From the NCBI GenBank assembly GCA_009733715.1, contig WMKJ01000003.1:186001-250000 (forward strand): a DNA stretch of 64,000 nt, read 5' to 3'. Source of the stretch: Herpomyces periplanetae (lineage: Eukaryota; Ascomycota; Laboulbeniomycetes; Herpomycetales; Herpomycetaceae). Numbering within the stretch: the stretch's first letter is position 1; every line of letters begins with the position of its first letter. Shown here in pieces: positions 33,194 to 44,441 of this stretch. Position numbers and translations under genes: made by a program. Under the pieces are notes generated by a model that ran no database searches, was not told the origin of the DNA, and was given only the letters and a program-made list of their open reading frames with translations.

Positions 33194-35109
33194 TTATTCA
33201 CCAGTTAATGCACTGCCAGGGTGGGGGATCTGACCAGCGATTTCAGGATACTTTTCTTGAACTAATATTTGGACTCGGGTAGCTTCAACGAAACTCGACG
33301 CATTGGTCGCTTCGCCGAGTGTTCGTGCCAATGAAGCCGCCCGCTCCCAGTACGTTAACGCTTCGCGAATCTTTCCTTGTTGTAATAGTAGTTGTGCCAT
33401 TGTTGCAACGGCGATATCACACATTGGATCAACTGTTTAAGATTCTTGTCAGCCTATCATACTCCTAACTAGGACTGATTAGGATTGGCAAACTTACCTA
33501 TAAGCGCTTTTTCGCACAAGTCAAGAGCCTCGAGAGTTCCTTTAGGACATCCTTCTTTCCACTGGAAGACAGCAAGGGCCTTGTTGATAAGAGGTAGAAC
33601 GTTCATGTTCATGGGTTTAAGTTTTTTCTCCATTTCGACAGCCTTATCGAACTTTTCAACGGCCTCCTCAAATTTGTGCTGGTCCAGAAGAAGTTCACCA
33701 TAGTAGTTGTATAAGTCGGGAATATCACCGAACTTCTTCATACAAGTTTGGAAAGTTTCCATAGATTCGCTGATCAGGCCCATTTTATACTGCGTTACAC
33801 CCATTTGGATATGGGAAAATATGAAATTGGGATCCAAACTTATGGATACTTTATAGTCCTGCAGAGCCTCGTCAAATTCACCAAACACAAAATGCAATTG
33901 TGCTCGATGATAGTATATGTCGGGAAAACTAGAATTAATTCCAATTGCTAATTCAAAATTCTCCAGTGCTTTGTCTTTGTCACCTTGCTCAAGATACATA
34001 CTGGCGCGTTTGACGTAACTTTGTAGGAATTTAGGGTCTAGCTTAATACTCGTGTTGAAATCATTCAACGCCTCTTGGTTTAGCCCACGTAAATGTCGAA
34101 ATGTGCCGCGCATATTATAGGCAAAGGCAGCTAAGTCTCCTAACTGGTTTGCTTCGATTGCTTTTTCAAAAGCCTCGGAAGCTTTATTGAAATTATCACC
34201 AGTATGCCGTTTCAATAGTGAAAGTCCCTTTTGTACATAATACTTTCCCGAGCCTTCATCATGTTTGACATTCTCGTCTACCTCGCTTGGAATGACTTGC
34301 TGTCGGAAACTCGATAAATAATTACTCACATATGCAGCTGAGGGTAAATCTGGCTTTCGATTTAGCATAATGTCTTTAGCTTTAACTTCGGATAATCGTT
34401 TCAATAATCGTTCGACAGATTCGACACTTGTCCTGTTACTGAATTTATCCAATAGGCAGCTGACAGTGAAATCAAACAAAGCTTCTGATAACTTCTCCAT
34501 TCGTACGTATGCATTAGCTCGTCTGTTTAGTGCCTTGACGTAGAATGGATTCAATTTCAGTGCAGCTGTTGTATCATCTATTACATCTTGCCAATTCGAC
34601 AATGCGAAATGGCATGCTGCTCGATTGGCGTAAAATACTGGATCATCTTTACATAATAAAGCTTGAGTGTATAATTCAATGGCTTTTTCATTTTTACCAG
34701 CCTTATAAGCTAAATTTCCGCTGTTTTTCAATTTACCTGATAACGAGGTTCGTTCCTCGACGGGAAGTTTTTCCAAATATTCATGAGTTACATCAGGTAA
34801 GGGTTCTAGATCTTTAGAAATTCCGTAATCCGGGACAGTTTTCTTTCGACGTAAATCTTTTGAATCTTTCTTATTCTTGGGTTTTCGTTTGCGCAACGAT
34901 ATTCCGTCATCTGATCCGCGTGAAGATTTCCGCCTATTACGAACAACGTAGTACACACTGAAGCCTGACACAGCTACTGTTACGGCTGACACTGTGCAAA
35001 CAACGGCCTTGTGGCTCGAGACCCAGTCGCAAAGCTTATCCCAACGAGATGATGTAGAAGTCACTGAAATAGCTGCATTAGCAGTACTCAATTGTGACTG
35101 GGTAGCCAT
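33194..35109 (-). CDS. TOM70: Mitochondrial import receptor Tom70
   Basis: Exons 35109..33498 and 33432..33194 give 616 residues, almost exactly yeast Tom70 length (617). After a short Ser/Thr-rich head there is one transmembrane segment at about residues 35-58, then a basic linker ([18 protein letters not shown]) as expected for an outer-membrane N-anchor. TPR repeats follow: [32 protein letters not shown] and [13 protein letters not shown] in the Hsp90/Hsp70 EEVD-binding clamp, and a C-terminal array ([54 protein letters not shown]) forming the preprotein pocket. Tom70 receives hydrophobic precursors such as carriers. The gene diverges from MTAP. Splice ends are GTAAGT and ACAG. No defect is seen. 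Confidence 0.96.
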
Positions 35110-35929
35110 AGTAATAACTGGTACGGGTAACCCTCAAAGATATATACGTTAACGCGAACGCGGGTGTTCACGTTGGAAAACGCTTGAGGTATCTAGATAG
35201 ACTCGACGTAAGGGTTAATCCGGTGTAAAAAATTCAAGAATTCAATTTGGTACACCAGAGGATTGTAAAAACAACGTTTTAAGAGAATTCTCCAAGATAA
35301 AATATTAACGCGTCAAATAGGGTTGGAGGAAAGAGAATCGCGGTCTGCTATTTTCATTAAATGATGGGATATTAAAAAAATTGCAACAGTGTATACGTCT
35401 AGAGTATTAATGGGAAAAGAATTTAGCACACTTGATGAGTATATATGAGTATTTCCGTAGAACTTGACCAAAATTTTCTGATGGTCAGGTCACTAGTCCC
35501 CGTTGACACGGTTCACACACGTACATGAACGCGATTTTCCGCGGTATAAGGTATATTTGATTTTAGTATGGATAATTCATTACCGATTGTAACGATAACG
35601 CGTGAATACGCGCGTACCAACATACGCCTGGATTGTAAAGGATAAATTGACCCGACAGTTAGGACAATCCACACGGACAAAATGGTTAAAAATTTCCCGT
35701 TGTCGCCCGTCCAGCCTAGCGCCTTTTGTAGGCCAAACCCACGAAAACGTGACTTGTGCTTACAAAGCAGATCCCTTCCGGATTAAAAAACTTCCGAGTG
35801 GGGGATAAATATTTTTGCGGCCGCGGACGAAGCGGAAAAAATGTGGAAATTTTGGTGATAATTTTGGCGATAATTTTAACGATAATTTTGACGGTACTTT
35901 TACTTTTGCTCCGAATAAATATTTTTACC
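35110..35929. promoter_or_regulatory. Divergent promoter region of TOM70 and MTAP
   Basis: An 820-base spacer between divergent genes. It ends with a 12-base tandem repeat directly ahead of the MTAP ATG (separate entry). No other gene or RNA is recognised. Confidence 0.4.
35852..35894 (+). repeat. 12-base tandem repeat, GATAATTTTGGC type
   Basis: Three to four degenerate units of GATAATTTT followed by GGC, AAC or GAC lie 36 to 78 bases upstream of the MTAP start codon, probably in its 5' leader. Each unit contains GATAA, the core of fungal GATA-factor sites. Confidence 0.7.
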
Positions 35930-37225
35930 ATGTCCCAGATCAAAGATTCTTATCCTCGTAAGTTATATCCACTACCCTTTACTACCCACTTTTCCGCTCC
36001 ACTAATTATTCGATTTTGTATAAGTGTGTAGATTTAGTTATACACTTAATCACTGTTTAACTTACATCCCAAACACGGGTAACCGTGCACTACATTTTTA
36101 ACAAATATTTATCTCTCCTACTATGTATTATCACATCCCCTTTCTATTTAACACGCTCAGTCTTAAATTCAACAACTTACTCATATTCATTCGTATATTT
36201 TCTTTATTTTATCTTACATAGATCCCGTTCGTCTTGCTTTTATCGGTGGTTCAGGCTTACCACGCGTCCCCGGTTTTGAAATAGTTGCTCAAGTCCGCCC
36301 TAAGACACCTTGGGGCTTTCCATCTAGTTGTATTGCCATCCTACGGCATCGTGAACATCCCAATACTCAAGGCAAGGATGACTTGATTAATCCATCATCC
36401 TCTTCGTCATCCGTCACCGGTTCTACCAAGGATGAAAATGCCTTTGAATTTGCTTTTCTCTTCCGTCACGATGAACATCATACTTTTGCACCCCATGAAG
36501 TTCCTTATCGTGCTAATATAGCTGCTCTACGCTCACTTGGTGTGCGCTGTATTATTGCGTTTTCTGCCGTTGGTAGCTTAGACGATAAATTTCGTCCGCT
36601 GGATTTCCTCGTTCCTCATCAATTAATCGACTTTACAAAAGGCCTTAGACCATGTACCTTCTTCGAAAATGGCGTTGTCGGACACGTTTCCATGAATGAT
36701 CCCTTTGATCATTATCTGGGTAGAGTCGTCCGTCAGTGTGGCAAAAAGTTCACACCTATGACTGATATGAAAATTCACGATAGAGGTGTGGTTGTGTGTA
36801 TTGAAGGCCCTCAATTTTCTACTCGTTTTGAATCCGGTTTATTTCGTTCATGGGGAGCTCAAGTCATTAATATGACGTGTATCCCCGAAGCAAAATTAGC
36901 CCGTGAAGCCGAAATTGCCTATTGTCTAGTTTGTATGGCCACGGATTACGATAATTGGAAAGTTGAAAATGAAATCGACGGTTCATCCACTGATGTTAAT
37001 GTTAAACTCGTAATGACCAACATGGAATCTAACGGTACTACGGCTCGATTGTTAATTTTACAATTACTTCAAGAATTAAAAAAACCAACCCATCATGAGT
37101 TATTGAATGCTTCTCATCTTGCTGGTACTGTTCGATCTTCTATCATGACACCTGATGGGTATCAAGGTCAACAGGCTCGCGAGAATATTTCCTACTTGTA
37201 TCCTGATTATTATAAAAAATTGTGA
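35930..37225 (+). CDS. MEU1: S-methyl-5'-thioadenosine phosphorylase
   Basis: Exons 35930..35957 and 36222..37225 encode 343 residues. Exon 1 gives only MSQIKDSYP plus one base. Family motifs are LAFIGGSGL at the N-terminus, RANIAALRSLGV, AVGSLDDKFRPLDFLVPHQLIDFT, CIEGPQFSTRFES, WGAQVINMTCIPEAKLAREAEI and ATDYDNWK, where the Asp pattern is that of MTAP rather than purine nucleoside phosphorylase. MTAP splits methylthioadenosine, the polyamine by-product, to adenine and methylthioribose-1-phosphate in the methionine salvage pathway. An unusual Ser-rich insertion (about residues 63-85, with NPSSSSSSVTGSTKDE) sits before the conserved His-containing strand; most MTAPs are 280-340 long. The gene diverges from TOM70 and meets the SSADH pseudogene tail to tail. 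Confidence 0.94.
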
Positions 37226-37244
37226 TTCTCAATCTATTCCTTAT

Positions 37245-38525
37245 ATGTCCGATGTATATCCATTTCCAACTAATTCTAATTTAATACTCGTTTGCGACTT
37301 GTACCATTTCACCCTCCTCTTTAAACGAGTAAATGGCTGCGACTGGACCAAAGCTTTTACATTGTAGTAGTTCATTCTCCAAAGGTAAATTTGTAAGAAC
37401 TGTTGGCTTATAAAAGTATCCTGCGGGAGTTTCTTGTGAACCTTTACCCCCAATTCAAACAATACTTGCAAGTATTTTCGGCCTTTTACCGAATTCATCC
37501 ACTGTTGATAATGCAGCTTCACTGATCAACAGTTCTTGTGTTGTATCTTTAATTAAATGTGGACCTAATTTAAGCTTCGAAGCATCTTCGCGAAACTTTT
37601 GTGTGAAGATTTCCCCAAATATCCTCATGAACGCAGATTCTATTAGCACTAAAAATTATAATTGAACCCTTTCGTTAACCCTGATAAATAATAATTGAAT
37701 GATTATACTGACAAAACGCAAGCTTGTCATGAGCATCCAAATTTTGATACTATGGATTCCGTAACAGCTTGATCAACATTAGCATCATCAAATACTATTC
37801 AAGAAGCATTTCCGCCAAATTCTAAGCCTAGTATTTCCGCGGGTTGACTTGCTAGTTGGGCTAAATTGCTGCTGGTTTTTGTAAATCTTGTAAAGCCCAA
37901 ATTGCGAACTAATGAATTCGCCGCTAATTCATTCGCCCGCTGTATCATGACTTAGCGTGCGACAAACTTGTATACAAGTTTCCGGAACGTCTGCTTGTAC
38001 GGTTGGTTAAATTTGTTAAAGCTGTACAAGAAAAAAACGGTGTTTGCTCTGGCGGCTTCGCTACAGCACTATATCCGTTTACCGTAGCCGGTGAAAATTT
38101 AAGCGTAATCATTACGGCCAGAAAGTTCCAGGGTACAATGATTCGGCATATTCCTACCGGCTCACAAAATGCAATAGCATTTGCAGAACCTCTTTGGTTG
38201 GGAATAAATTCACCAAACTCTCTCTTTCTTCTCCTGCTAACCATGATGTAAAGCTAGCTGCGTATAACATCTTTGAAAGTGCATCATTAGCCGGTTTTTC
38301 ATTTTCAATAGATAGTATTTGCGCTAGATCATACTGTCTTCCCTAAATTGAATCCTTTTTTTCAAGCATACTTGTTGATTAATTGCCGAAAATCAGAAAT
38401 CTTGTTGTCCCAAATTTGAACTTTCAAGGCTTGTCAGAAATCGTTTATAGCAGTGTACCGTGTATCCAGTAGGTGAACTTGTCGCGGGATTGTGGTATAA
38501 ATATTCATTGATCAATGTTAAACAC
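37245..38525 (-). pseudogene. Decayed succinate-semialdehyde dehydrogenase (ALDH) gene
   Basis: Pieces in shifting frames on the minus strand follow the ALDH/SSADH order: NPATSSPTGYTV (about 38480), DLAQILSIENEKPAND (38320), EPVGICRIIVPWNF and AKPPEQTP (38160-38060), LGFTRFTKTSS, EFGGNAS and FDDANVDQAV (37890-37750), KFGCS-QACVL at the catalytic cysteine region (37720), LKLGPHLIKDTTQ (37590) and ALVQSQPF near 37350. Several frame changes and in-frame stops separate them, and the text ends about 100 residues short of a normal ALDH terminus, right against the MTAP 3' end. The parent enzyme would oxidise succinate semialdehyde to succinate in the GABA shunt. Residue-level likeness is still high, so inactivation looks fairly recent. 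A real multi-intron gene is unlikely because breaks lack splice signals and fall inside conserved motifs. Confidence 0.82.
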
Positions 38526-39278
38526 TCATGAAAAGTTAAACAATATTACTGTGAGCAAAACATTTTGTGGACTTTACTTCCCATTATCCTTTCATCAATG
38601 CATTCCAAATCGTTCAATCGGGATAATGGAACTGTTTATCTCCATTGATTTGTATACTTTAACCCTAGGATTACTTCCCAAAATACCATTCGCCGGAACC
38701 TTTCGCCTTTCAATACTAACTGTAGCAAATTTTCAGTGTTTAAAAGTATAACCTTTGATTTTACGTATGTATCATGAAATCTTTTGCGCTTTTCACGTTA
38801 GCTTGTTTGAAAATCCTTTTCATGGTAGTCGGAACTTGTCAATCTAACGCTTGTCGAGGTAGTTGTTACCGAATATTTTGATAAAATCATTTTTCCATAA
38901 AATCGATTAACACAAATGTATTACAGAGGTTGATAACACCTTGACAAAATGGATAATAATTATAAATTCCAAGTATAACTGGATTTGAAAGCGAGGGAAA
39001 CAAGTATGAACATATCAATCGGATGAATTAATGGGCTAATTACAATTTCCCAGTACTCACATGCGTTGAACTGATGTCGTGGAAGTTCACATCTCAGATC
39101 CGAGAGATTTGTAACAATTCCAATTGCAAGAATCAGGAAAAAGGCTTTTAGATTCCTCGTTATGGAGAATTGTACCGCTTATCATAAAATTTTCACAGTA
39201 AGTATAATTTTCAATCGTTCAACTGCCGATTCATTTGTCCATTTCAGTCTACTTTTATAGGTGTAGGCTGCAAGAAAT
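38526..39278. other. Spacer between SSADH pseudogene and capping protein gene
   Basis: AT-rich 750-base stretch. It may contain the ruined 5' end of the ALDH pseudogene, but I cannot align anything past about 38525. The + strand open frame at 38515-38751 has no support. Confidence 0.35.
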
Positions 39279-40777
39279 TCACTTGTTGTTCAAACCACTA
39301 AGGTCTTTACCAATCTGTTAAGAGTATTAAATAAGTTTCCCATACTATAAACCACTAAAACCTCTTTGGCATACGCACGCATAAACCGAGAATGAGAAAC
39401 GAAAAACTTACAGTGTAAGTAGATATCTTAAACCAATCAACCTTCTGTCGAGTAACGGGTAATTGTCGACGCAGCGATTTGAAAGCGCCATCATTTAAAC
39501 TTTCGAACTCGATGTCTAAATTAACGTGGTAATTTTGTTCAATGCTGTCTAGTTGTTGGGCAATCTCATCGGCAGATGCTGATTTGGAAACCGAAAAGGA
39601 TATATCTTTATTCGTAATTAAACGGACATTTCCATCTTCATAGTAATGAACATCGACTTTTATACATCCTGTTATACTTCCATTGTCGGGTACATAGGTA
39701 TAGCAAGATCTCCATCGACCACTCCTATAACAAGGTATACATTTATGATGTTAGACAACTTGTCCTAGAATAAAATATATTTTACGCACCAAAAATTATG
39801 AGGGCTATACTTATTTGATACGAGTGTAATGGCAAACTTCTCTCCATTTTCCACAGGATAAACACCAACTGCACCGTTGGGAAAATGTTCGCTTAAATGG
39901 TGCTGAAGAGCCTTTAGCAAGGGTTCACTACAATAAAATTGGTTATAAAGTAAGTTAATACTTTCGGATTAGCATCATGAATATTATCTAAAATATATGG
40001 TGAAATCACGTACAGAGTGTTACGAACTGAAGCGTCAACTTCATAAGCTTGAATGTCCGTTACTTTCTATTGGATTTAGCAGTGGATAAAGTTAGCGTCA
40101 AACTTTAATATATCCGTACATAAGCCTAGATTAACGGGAGAATTGATCAATATTATCATCATACATAAGTAACCGGATCAAATTTAAACGATACGGATGC
40201 GCCAGGGTCAAAATATCGATTGCCCGATGAATTTTGATCGACACTACTCGTAGTTTCTGTTCCATCATTGGAAGAGTCTGGCATACGGTTATAACTACTC
40301 ACGATGACCTGTATTAAAGGGTAAGAGAACATTTAAGATATACCATATCTTAAAGTGTGTATGTATGCACACTCTAGATATATTTTTAAAAAAAGGCGTA
40401 CATCTTTATCATAGCCAGGAAGAGAGACCGTGGAGAATTGTTCTTCATGATATTTAATAAGAGCAGGACGAACATTTTCCACGATATTTGGGTCATGAGA
40501 AACTATTTTTTTAATATCTTTAATTTACAAGCAAATATCGTCAGTTTAGCATGACTTAAAATACACCGCACTATAAGCCGTAGGGTGATAAAATGATAAA
40601 AGATTCCGGTTATTTAAAAGCGTACCATCGACAACATGATTTAACTAACCGCAAAGGGATTCGTTAGGATGATAAGTAGTGCAAATAAGAGAAAAGTATT
40701 GGAATCATTTATATACATACCTCTCCAGGTGGTGCTGAGTCGATAAAAGCTGATAGAGACTGGATATTGTCGGTCAT
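39279..40777 (-). CDS. CAP1: F-actin-capping protein subunit alpha
   Basis: Eight exons assemble to 284 residues: 40777..40721, 40644..40626, 40517..40402, 40308..40165, 40066..40014, 39927..39811, 39724..39412, 39314..39279. Exon 2 has 19 bases (LNHVVD) and exon 8 only 36 (IGKDLSGLNNK, stop). The joined protein tracks CapZ-alpha throughout: APPGELNHVVDDIK, NRYFDPGASVSFKFDP, SGRWRSCYTY, IKVDVHYYEDGNV and SLRRQLPVTRQKVDW. The alpha subunit pairs with the beta subunit to cap barbed ends of actin filaments in cortical patches. Yeast Cap1 has 268 residues. This is the most intron-rich gene in the window; every intron has GT-AG ends and lies between 50 and 145 bases. Exons 2 and 8 rest on frame and family fit only. 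Confidence 0.93.
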
Positions 40778-41131
40778 TGTGATTTGTGAAATAGGAATTA
40801 ATTGCCAAAGTTAATAGCTTGGGTGTATAATGTTTGTACAAGGAACACAAGTATAAAGGTATAATGATCAAAATGTATTATAACTTTAAAAAAGAGAAGA
40901 GTAGAAAAAGGTGATTAGATGAAAGAAAGTAGGTAAAAGAGTTAGGAATTTAGTGGTACAGACAGGTAGAACGTAAGGATAAGTAGAAATAAGTTGATAA
41001 TATTGTGATAACCAACCCTTTCTTACTTCAACATAATCTCGTAAATATGATTTGGGATTAAATTTACGAGTAAGTGAATATGCAGAGAGAATCAAGTAGA
41101 ATGATAGTACTGATCATCCAGAAGGAAGAAT
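40778..41131. other. Spacer upstream of the capping protein gene
   Basis: About 350 bases hold the capping protein promoter and the 3' end of the next minus-strand gene. The purine-rich GAAGAGTAGAAAAAGG tract at about 40895 corresponds to a pyrimidine tract on the transcribed side. Nothing else is seen. Confidence 0.35.
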
Positions 41132-43045
41132 TTAATCCAGAGACATCTTCATGAGGTCTTCATTTGTATCAAAGTAGCCGAGTAAACCAAATCTCATGGG
41201 TCCACGCAAAGGAGAACTCATACGGCTACTATCCACACTGCATACACTCATGCTAGCAACACTTCCTTCTCGAGTTCTTCGACGTTGAATTTGTCCACAG
41301 AGTGATCCGGTTTGTGAAGCTGATCCACCACAACCGCTCCCCGTCTTGCTCAAGGAAACGGGAGATAATATTGGACTGCTTAAGACACTTAAACTTGGAG
41401 ATACAGCCCGTCTTTTGTATACCCAACGATCACAATCGTCCTCTCGCAATCTTTTGGTATTTTTATAAATATTGTCCAAATCCTTCAGTTCTTCAGGATT
41501 AGATGACCCAAGATATGTTTCCGAGGTCATTATATCAGTTGTACTTGAATAAATACCATCACCATTACCTGCATATGAACTTGTTGGACATGATAGTTCA
41601 CAAAGACTATGAGATTTTTGGATGTTAGATTGTACTAAAGTTCCTTCGCTGGTAGTCTCGTAGTCACATTTATCAAGATTTAAAGCCTGATTTGTTTTAT
41701 CATCGAAAGTTTCTCCTCGTCGATTGTCACCATTTATTAATGGAAAAGTGGAACAGGGTTCTACTACACAATGATAATTCCGACTGAATGCTGACTTTTC
41801 TTCATTTCCAGGTAACACTAATTCGGGCATTTCATTTCCATTACCTTCATGACAAGTATCCAAACCACGTATCTGTCGTACGAACTGAACTTCATGACTC
41901 GCTTCTGTTTCAACCGGTCGACTTTCTGCCAATAACTCTGCCTTGATTCGTCCGAATGCACGAGTTTTAGGAAGTAAATTACCCTCTCGTATTACTGCTC
42001 TACGAACCACTCCGGTACTGAATCCTTGACGTCGTAAATCATCTCCACTTTCATTCTCAGAGGTTATATGTAAATCATTTGTGCTTAGGCTAATACTCTC
42101 ACGCCTATTTCGTGAACATTTAATAAGTTCTTGAAGCTTTCGCGAGCTAGTTTCACCATTCAACTTATCTTTAAACGGTGATAATGATAAATCGGTTACA
42201 ATATTAGAACTTGTTGAAATAGAAATATTATCAAGTGAATTAATACTGGTAGCTTTGTTATGCTCATCCGTTAAACCGTCTAAATTGATACAAGGTGTGT
42301 CTGTTGAAGTTTCAAGTCTGCTTGTTGGTATAAGGCTCGGTAGTGAAAAGGTTGATTTAAATGGAGAAATTGATTCCTCTTTCTGATTCCGTAACAAATA
42401 TGATGTTGATGTAGACGTAGATCCTGTATACATAGGGTCATCTGGATCATCCAATTCTGCTTCATCAGAATCGTCATTGCAACTAGAATCTGAAGCCGTA
42501 CGTAGGCTAAAATTACTAGACATCGGATGAAGCGATTCGTAAGATTTATGATTGTTTAAACTGCAATAATTACCAATATGTGCTTGTGATGTTAAATCTG
42601 AGTGTAAGAAATGTTTCCTACGCAAGGATTGTGTGAATTCCCGGGATTGGTGAGTGGGCGATGATTCCGGTGAAGATTGGTCTGCAAGAATGGAATGATG
42701 CAAATTGGTACAGGCTCGTGCAAACTCTAAACGTTTTAGATGGCGTGGTAAATGCTTCACATTACATGATGTATCACCAAATAATTCTGGTGTGTACGGT
42801 GGATTTCGAGGTACAACTGGAGAAGATCCTTCGTTGGATTCCATAGATTTATCATCAAGAGATGTGCTGGCCGCTAGAATCGTGTTTGAACTTGAAAAGC
42901 TAACCGTTGCGTCCGTTAATTCTAATTCCGAGTAATTTTCTCCATGCGAAAGTTTATTTCCCAGGGTACTTCTTAGGCCAAATTTAGGTTGTCCAAACCC
43001 TTTATCATCATCACATTTTGATGACGACTTTGTCACATCATCCAT
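41132..43045 (-). CDS. Uncharacterised Ser-rich protein with YKRRAVSPS and MSL terminus
   Basis: An intronless frame of 637 residues from ATG 43045. Upstream codons in frame lack another ATG. I do not recognise the family. The protein is Ser/Thr/Asn-rich and largely disordered. It contains a compact block near residues 75-120 (RHLKRLEFARACTNLHHSIL, then SSPESSPT), many SP/TP sites, a Ser-rich acidic patch (DSSCNDDSDEAELDDPDD), a basic RVFGRIK-like segment (KTRAFGRIKAEL) and, near the C-terminus, RWVYKRRAVSPSLSVLSSP followed by a final FDTNEDLMKMSLD. The short islands separated by disorder look like docking or phosphorylation motifs in a regulatory protein. KRRAVSP could serve in nuclear import. 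The next minus-strand gene begins 3 kb away, so co-transcription is unlikely. The function is unknown and I assign none. Confidence 0.7.
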   Translation of the reverse strand: MDDVTKSSSKCDDDKGFGQPKFGLRSTLGNKLSHGENYSELELTDATVSFSSSNTILAASTSLDDKSMESNEGSSPVVPRNPPYTPELFGDTSCNVKHLPRHLKRLEFARACTNLHHSILADQSSPESSPTHQSREFTQSLRRKHFLHSDLTSQAHIGNYCSLNNHKSYESLHPMSSNFSLRTASDSSCNDDSDEAELDDPDDPMYTGSTSTSTSYLLRNQKEESISPFKSTFSLPSLIPTSRLETSTDTPCINLDGLTDEHNKATSINSLDNISISTSSNIVTDLSLSPFKDKLNGETSSRKLQELIKCSRNRRESISLSTNDLHITSENESGDDLRRQGFSTGVVRRAVIREGNLLPKTRAFGRIKAELLAESRPVETEASHEVQFVRQIRGLDTCHEGNGNEMPELVLPGNEEKSAFSRNYHCVVEPCSTFPLINGDNRRGETFDDKTNQALNLDKCDYETTSEGTLVQSNIQKSHSLCELSCPTSSYAGNGDGIYSSTTDIMTSETYLGSSNPEELKDLDNIYKNTKRLREDDCDRWVYKRRAVSPSLSVLSSPILSPVSLSKTGSGCGGSASQTGSLCGQIQRRRTREGSVASMSVCSVDSSRMSSPLRGPMRFGLLGYFDTNEDLMKMSLD

Positions 43046-44441
43046 CACTAACGACTTTAAATCCTTCCAAGACCTTTTACTCAAGGAAAATAGCACTCCA
43101 GTATCCCGATGAATTAAATAAATATATAAATATATCGTGGCGGTAATAACTCCGGGATAAATTCAGCTTGAACCCAGTCAAACAAACTTTAACCTTTTTA
43201 AAGACTCAAACTTTGTTTGTCGCGTATCCTTCGAGAAAATCTGTGTCAAGTTCGATCTTGAAATGGTGAAAAGAAGAGTATCTCGTAAATTTAACTTATC
43301 AATATACTTAAATTTTGGTCCAGCTTCGTCAAATACATTTTTCTAAAAACCCTATCCGTTAAGACTAAAAGCTTAAACCGTAGAATATTTCCACCTTTAA
43401 TCATGTTCAGAGAGTAATGTTGGAGGATGGATCTGGTTAACTTTTGTATATGGCTCAGGAGCGGGACCTTTCCTGCAACTCTGCAATGCAGCGCGCGCAG
43501 CGTGTATTACCCCCAACTTATTCGACCCTTCAATCCACTTGTCGACGACTAAGAATTCCACGTAACTCCTACCCCTCTTACTCCTTCATTCCAGTCGAAC
43601 ACTATTCATCTCTTTCATTCTATTCTCCACAAGATCCTTAAAAGCTAATTGAGATAATGGTCCGCTCGGTGATACAGTATTATGGTTCCCGAGGTTAACC
43701 GAACTTTTATCCAAACTCCTATATTATGTTCAATAGAAGCATGCTAGTCCCCGTATTCTGTATTGACCGTCTTTTACTCGGTAATCCATGATTTTATCTC
43801 GTCTTGTTTATCCACCAGTTAATCCTGCACTGATTTCATGTTTGTTAATCGAATCCTTGACTCGTACGTCACTTTATCGGCGACTATTTGTTCAGCTTAT
43901 CCGAGACTAACATTCAACATCCTTTCTTTTTCTGAATTTAACCAAAGGACAATTTCATAGAAGACTTTTAACCTTAAAAAAAATCCCAATTTTTCCAGTT
44001 ATATTGCCGAGTACTATCACACGTACTCTATATTCCATTTCATTCTTAAATATTGAATACCTTTTCAATTTATAGCTTGGAATATCTTGCTTTTATTAAA
44101 TCACTTGCTCACGTTGATGTGCGGTGGTACACCATGTGAATGTCATGTTTAAAGAAATATTCCGCAGAGATTCTCCGCTTTGAAACATGGAAAAGTAGTC
44201 ATGATAAGTGCATACGACCAGTTTCTTGAGGTTCCGACGCTCTACCGTCCGCATTCGTAGTTCAAATATAACCTTCTATTAACAAAAGGTGAAGCATTTG
44301 ATTCTCTAATGCTTAATACTAATATGAAACGGTGGATAAGCTTAACCATATGCTTTTCGAGTACAAGGATTAACTTCACCCTTAAACTCATGCCTAGATA
44401 CGCTTGCACACGCACTTGAGCTTCTCGGGTTTCCTTTAAGG
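43046..44441. other. Intergenic region between two uncharacterised minus-strand genes
   Basis: A 1.4 kb AT-rich spacer that holds the promoter of the Ser-rich protein gene. Open frames (for example + strand 43444-43641) are short and unsupported. No RNA gene or repeat is recognised. Confidence 0.4.
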
